This document shows positions 62,359-64,000 of a stretch of 64,000 nt of DNA, in pieces. Position numbers and translations under genes: made by a program. The stretch covers positions 98,907,776-98,971,775 of the forward strand of contig CM042138.1 in NCBI GenBank assembly GCA_023376005.1, in the 5' to 3' direction. A model generated the notes under the pieces. The model was not told the DNA's origin. It did no database searches and saw nothing but the letters and a program-made list of their open reading frames with translations. How positions within the stretch are numbered: the first letter of the stretch is position 1; each line of letters begins with the position of its first letter. The stretch is from Doryteuthis pealeii (Eukaryota > Mollusca > Cephalopoda > Myopsida > Loliginidae).

Positions 62359-62396
<38 letters not shown>

Positions 62397-63019
62397 ATAA
62401 TAAAATAATTTATCTAAGAACAGTTTAATAAACAGATTTCTCCTTCTATCTAGATTAATCTTCCCTCCTATATATTCGATACATGTATACACATGTATAA
62501 AAAGACCTTTTCTCTCCTGGCTTTGACTATTATAAACCTAGAAATACAATAGAAACCTGCTTTTAGAAGATTACTTTTCAATAATATACGACTTGACAGC
62601 AAGGATTTACACAAAAAGTTTCGAAATGTTTTATTTCAAGACGATGGCCCTATATTTTTATTCCTTATTTTTTATCACTTGTTTATTTTTATGAAAACGA
62701 AAGTATTGTTGTTCTAGTAAATATAACAACGAAAACTCGACACAGTAGACGAATGCAGCAACGACTTTGGCTTTCGCGATATAAACATCTTTAAATACAA
62801 AAACCGAATGTAAGAAATCAAAGACAGTAGCTAAAAACAATGTTTACACAAAAAGGAGTTTTCTAATTTCCTGCGCAATTAACAGACATTGTATTGTGCT
62901 GCGTTCCCAGCATTCCCTTCAATCGTTTCCGCTTTTTCTTCTCCTATGCCTCTTTCTTAAATCCCAACTTTAGCTATCAATATTGAACAAAAAGTGTATG
63001 TGTCGTTTTTTTTATTACA

Positions 63020-63020
<1 letters not shown>

Positions 63021-63095
<75 letters not shown>

Positions 63096-63624
63096 TGAGG
63101 TAATTTCTGCTGAAAAATGTGGTTGCTTTTATCAAGGAGTAATTCCAGCAGTGGAAAATGAGTTGTTCAGCGACCTATATAAGTCGCCAAACATGTAGCG
63201 AATCTATTTTCATTATAAACTTGTCCTAGCTGTATTTTTGTTATTCTACGCTACACTATACCTCAGAGATGGTATCAAGAGTTATCTGCCCTTTTTTTTT
63301 AAATTAATACCGCCTAAAATTATCTCGTCAACGCTGCTTAACTGATACTTTTAGTTGCATCCACACTCAACAGAGGACATGGTTACCTTCCAAGAGTCAT
63401 GACTTCCCATTAAACTTGACAAATAAAACTACGAGATTAAGTCAAATAGTAATGTCATTTTGTTTAGGACAGGTATAATTACCAACACAGGAACATGTAT
63501 CATACATCAAAATGAAGCTGGTCCTCAACAACCTAATGCTCAAGTTTGATGAATATCGATCCTTTGCCTACAGAGAGACATTCCTGAAACTTGAGTAGTT
63601 GGAATTTGGGGGGGGGGGATTTTA

Positions 63625-63676
<52 letters not shown>

Positions 63677-63677
63677 A

Positions 63678-63713
<36 letters not shown>
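63021..63713. repeat. (CT)n and (CT)n(TA)n
   Basis: (CT)n 63021-63093; (CT)n 63632-63665 with (TA)n 63666-63713. Confidence 0.97.
63440..63525 (-). mobile_element. Second mariner 3' end, truncated
   Basis: Closely matches 11612-11698 in the same orientation, including ACAGGAACATGTATCATAC, but has no transposase sequence attached. Confidence 0.8.
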
Positions 63714-63716
<3 letters not shown>

Positions 63717-64000
63717 GGTGGAGTGACACTTTCAATATTTATTCAAAAAAGAACGGTGACGACAAGCGATTCTCTCATTTTTATGTATTGGACACTAATG
63801 ATGGCGTACTAGAAATAGAATATACCTCTTGATTTATACTTTCCAAATAAAAAGCTACAATTTATTTATATCTTAATTATAGTTCCCATATTAATGAACA
63901 GAAGTCGAGTTACAGGGAATTCCGCTAGACGCCTTACTGGAAGATCTTCATATATGAGACGATACAAAATAAACCAAATCCCGAACAATTAACACTTATA

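Larger units (their letters stand above)
58812..64000 (+). other. Start of intron 4 (runs past the window)
   Basis: Begins with GTGAGT. No exon continuing EYFE into TM4 is visible. It holds an LTR-like copy, SINEs, palindromes and a mariner end. The stretches 58820-59150, 62400-63000 and 63720-64000 hold nothing I recognise. Confidence 0.7.

Overview
This window is intronic, repeat-dominated animal DNA, most likely from a coleoid cephalopod (octopus or squid) or another mollusc. The only recognisable host gene is a monoamine transporter of the SLC6 family on the + strand. It is represented by four in-phase exons: a 30-nt N-terminal microexon (197-226), a TM1 exon (8622-8801), a TM2 exon (16327-16461) and a TM3 plus extracellular-loop-2 exon (58466-58811). 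The peptide signature ([43 protein letters not shown]) is that of a dopamine transporter, closer to fly DAT than to SERT. The start codon and the exons from TM4 onward lie outside the window. Intron 3 is about 42 kb.

Everything else is transposon-derived or simple repeat. Intron 1 (227-8621) holds a tRNA-type SINE, a hAT-type MITE nested in another SINE, small tandem repeats and an RTE-like LINE fragment flanked by 87-bp direct repeats. Intron 2 (8802-16326) holds an LTR-like repeat, several tRNA-Lys-like SINEs, a mariner transposase 3' end and many microsatellites. Intron 3 (16462-58465) holds a tandem, Penelope-like repeat interrupted by a 1,039-bp solo LTR (18981-20019), a 1.5-kb purine-rich block, a large complex duplication (about 27.4-48.4 kb: pyrimidine block, palindrome, SINE clusters, LINE 3' end, AT-rich tail; three partial copies) and a head-to-tail array of about nine 5'-truncated LINE 3' ends with (AAT)n tails (53.3-58.4 kb). 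The last (ATT)n tract stops about 25 bp before the exon-4 splice acceptor. The DNA after exon 4 holds another LTR-like copy, SINEs and three long palindromes separated by (TA)n.

The most interesting signal is a set of hammerhead ribozyme motifs inside these repeats. One at 35192-35235 has a fully consensus type I core: CTGATGA, GATC/GATC stem II, GAAA, very short stem III, and a 6-bp stem I (TGGGTC/GACCCA). Its duplicate at 47384-47427 carries a G5-to-U change expected to kill it. Near 61.2 kb (- strand) a tRNA-like pol III head is followed directly by a hammerhead-like fold with a GUC cleavage site and one core change, a layout like the Schistosoma Sm-alpha SINE. A third version lies in the arms of a roughly 390-bp palindrome. 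These look like non-autonomous, ribozyme-bearing retroelements (retrozyme, Penelope-like or SINE-like).

The host exons and the transposon fragments do not form an operon or pathway. The organism assignment and all family names come from reading the sequence only; no database search was possible.
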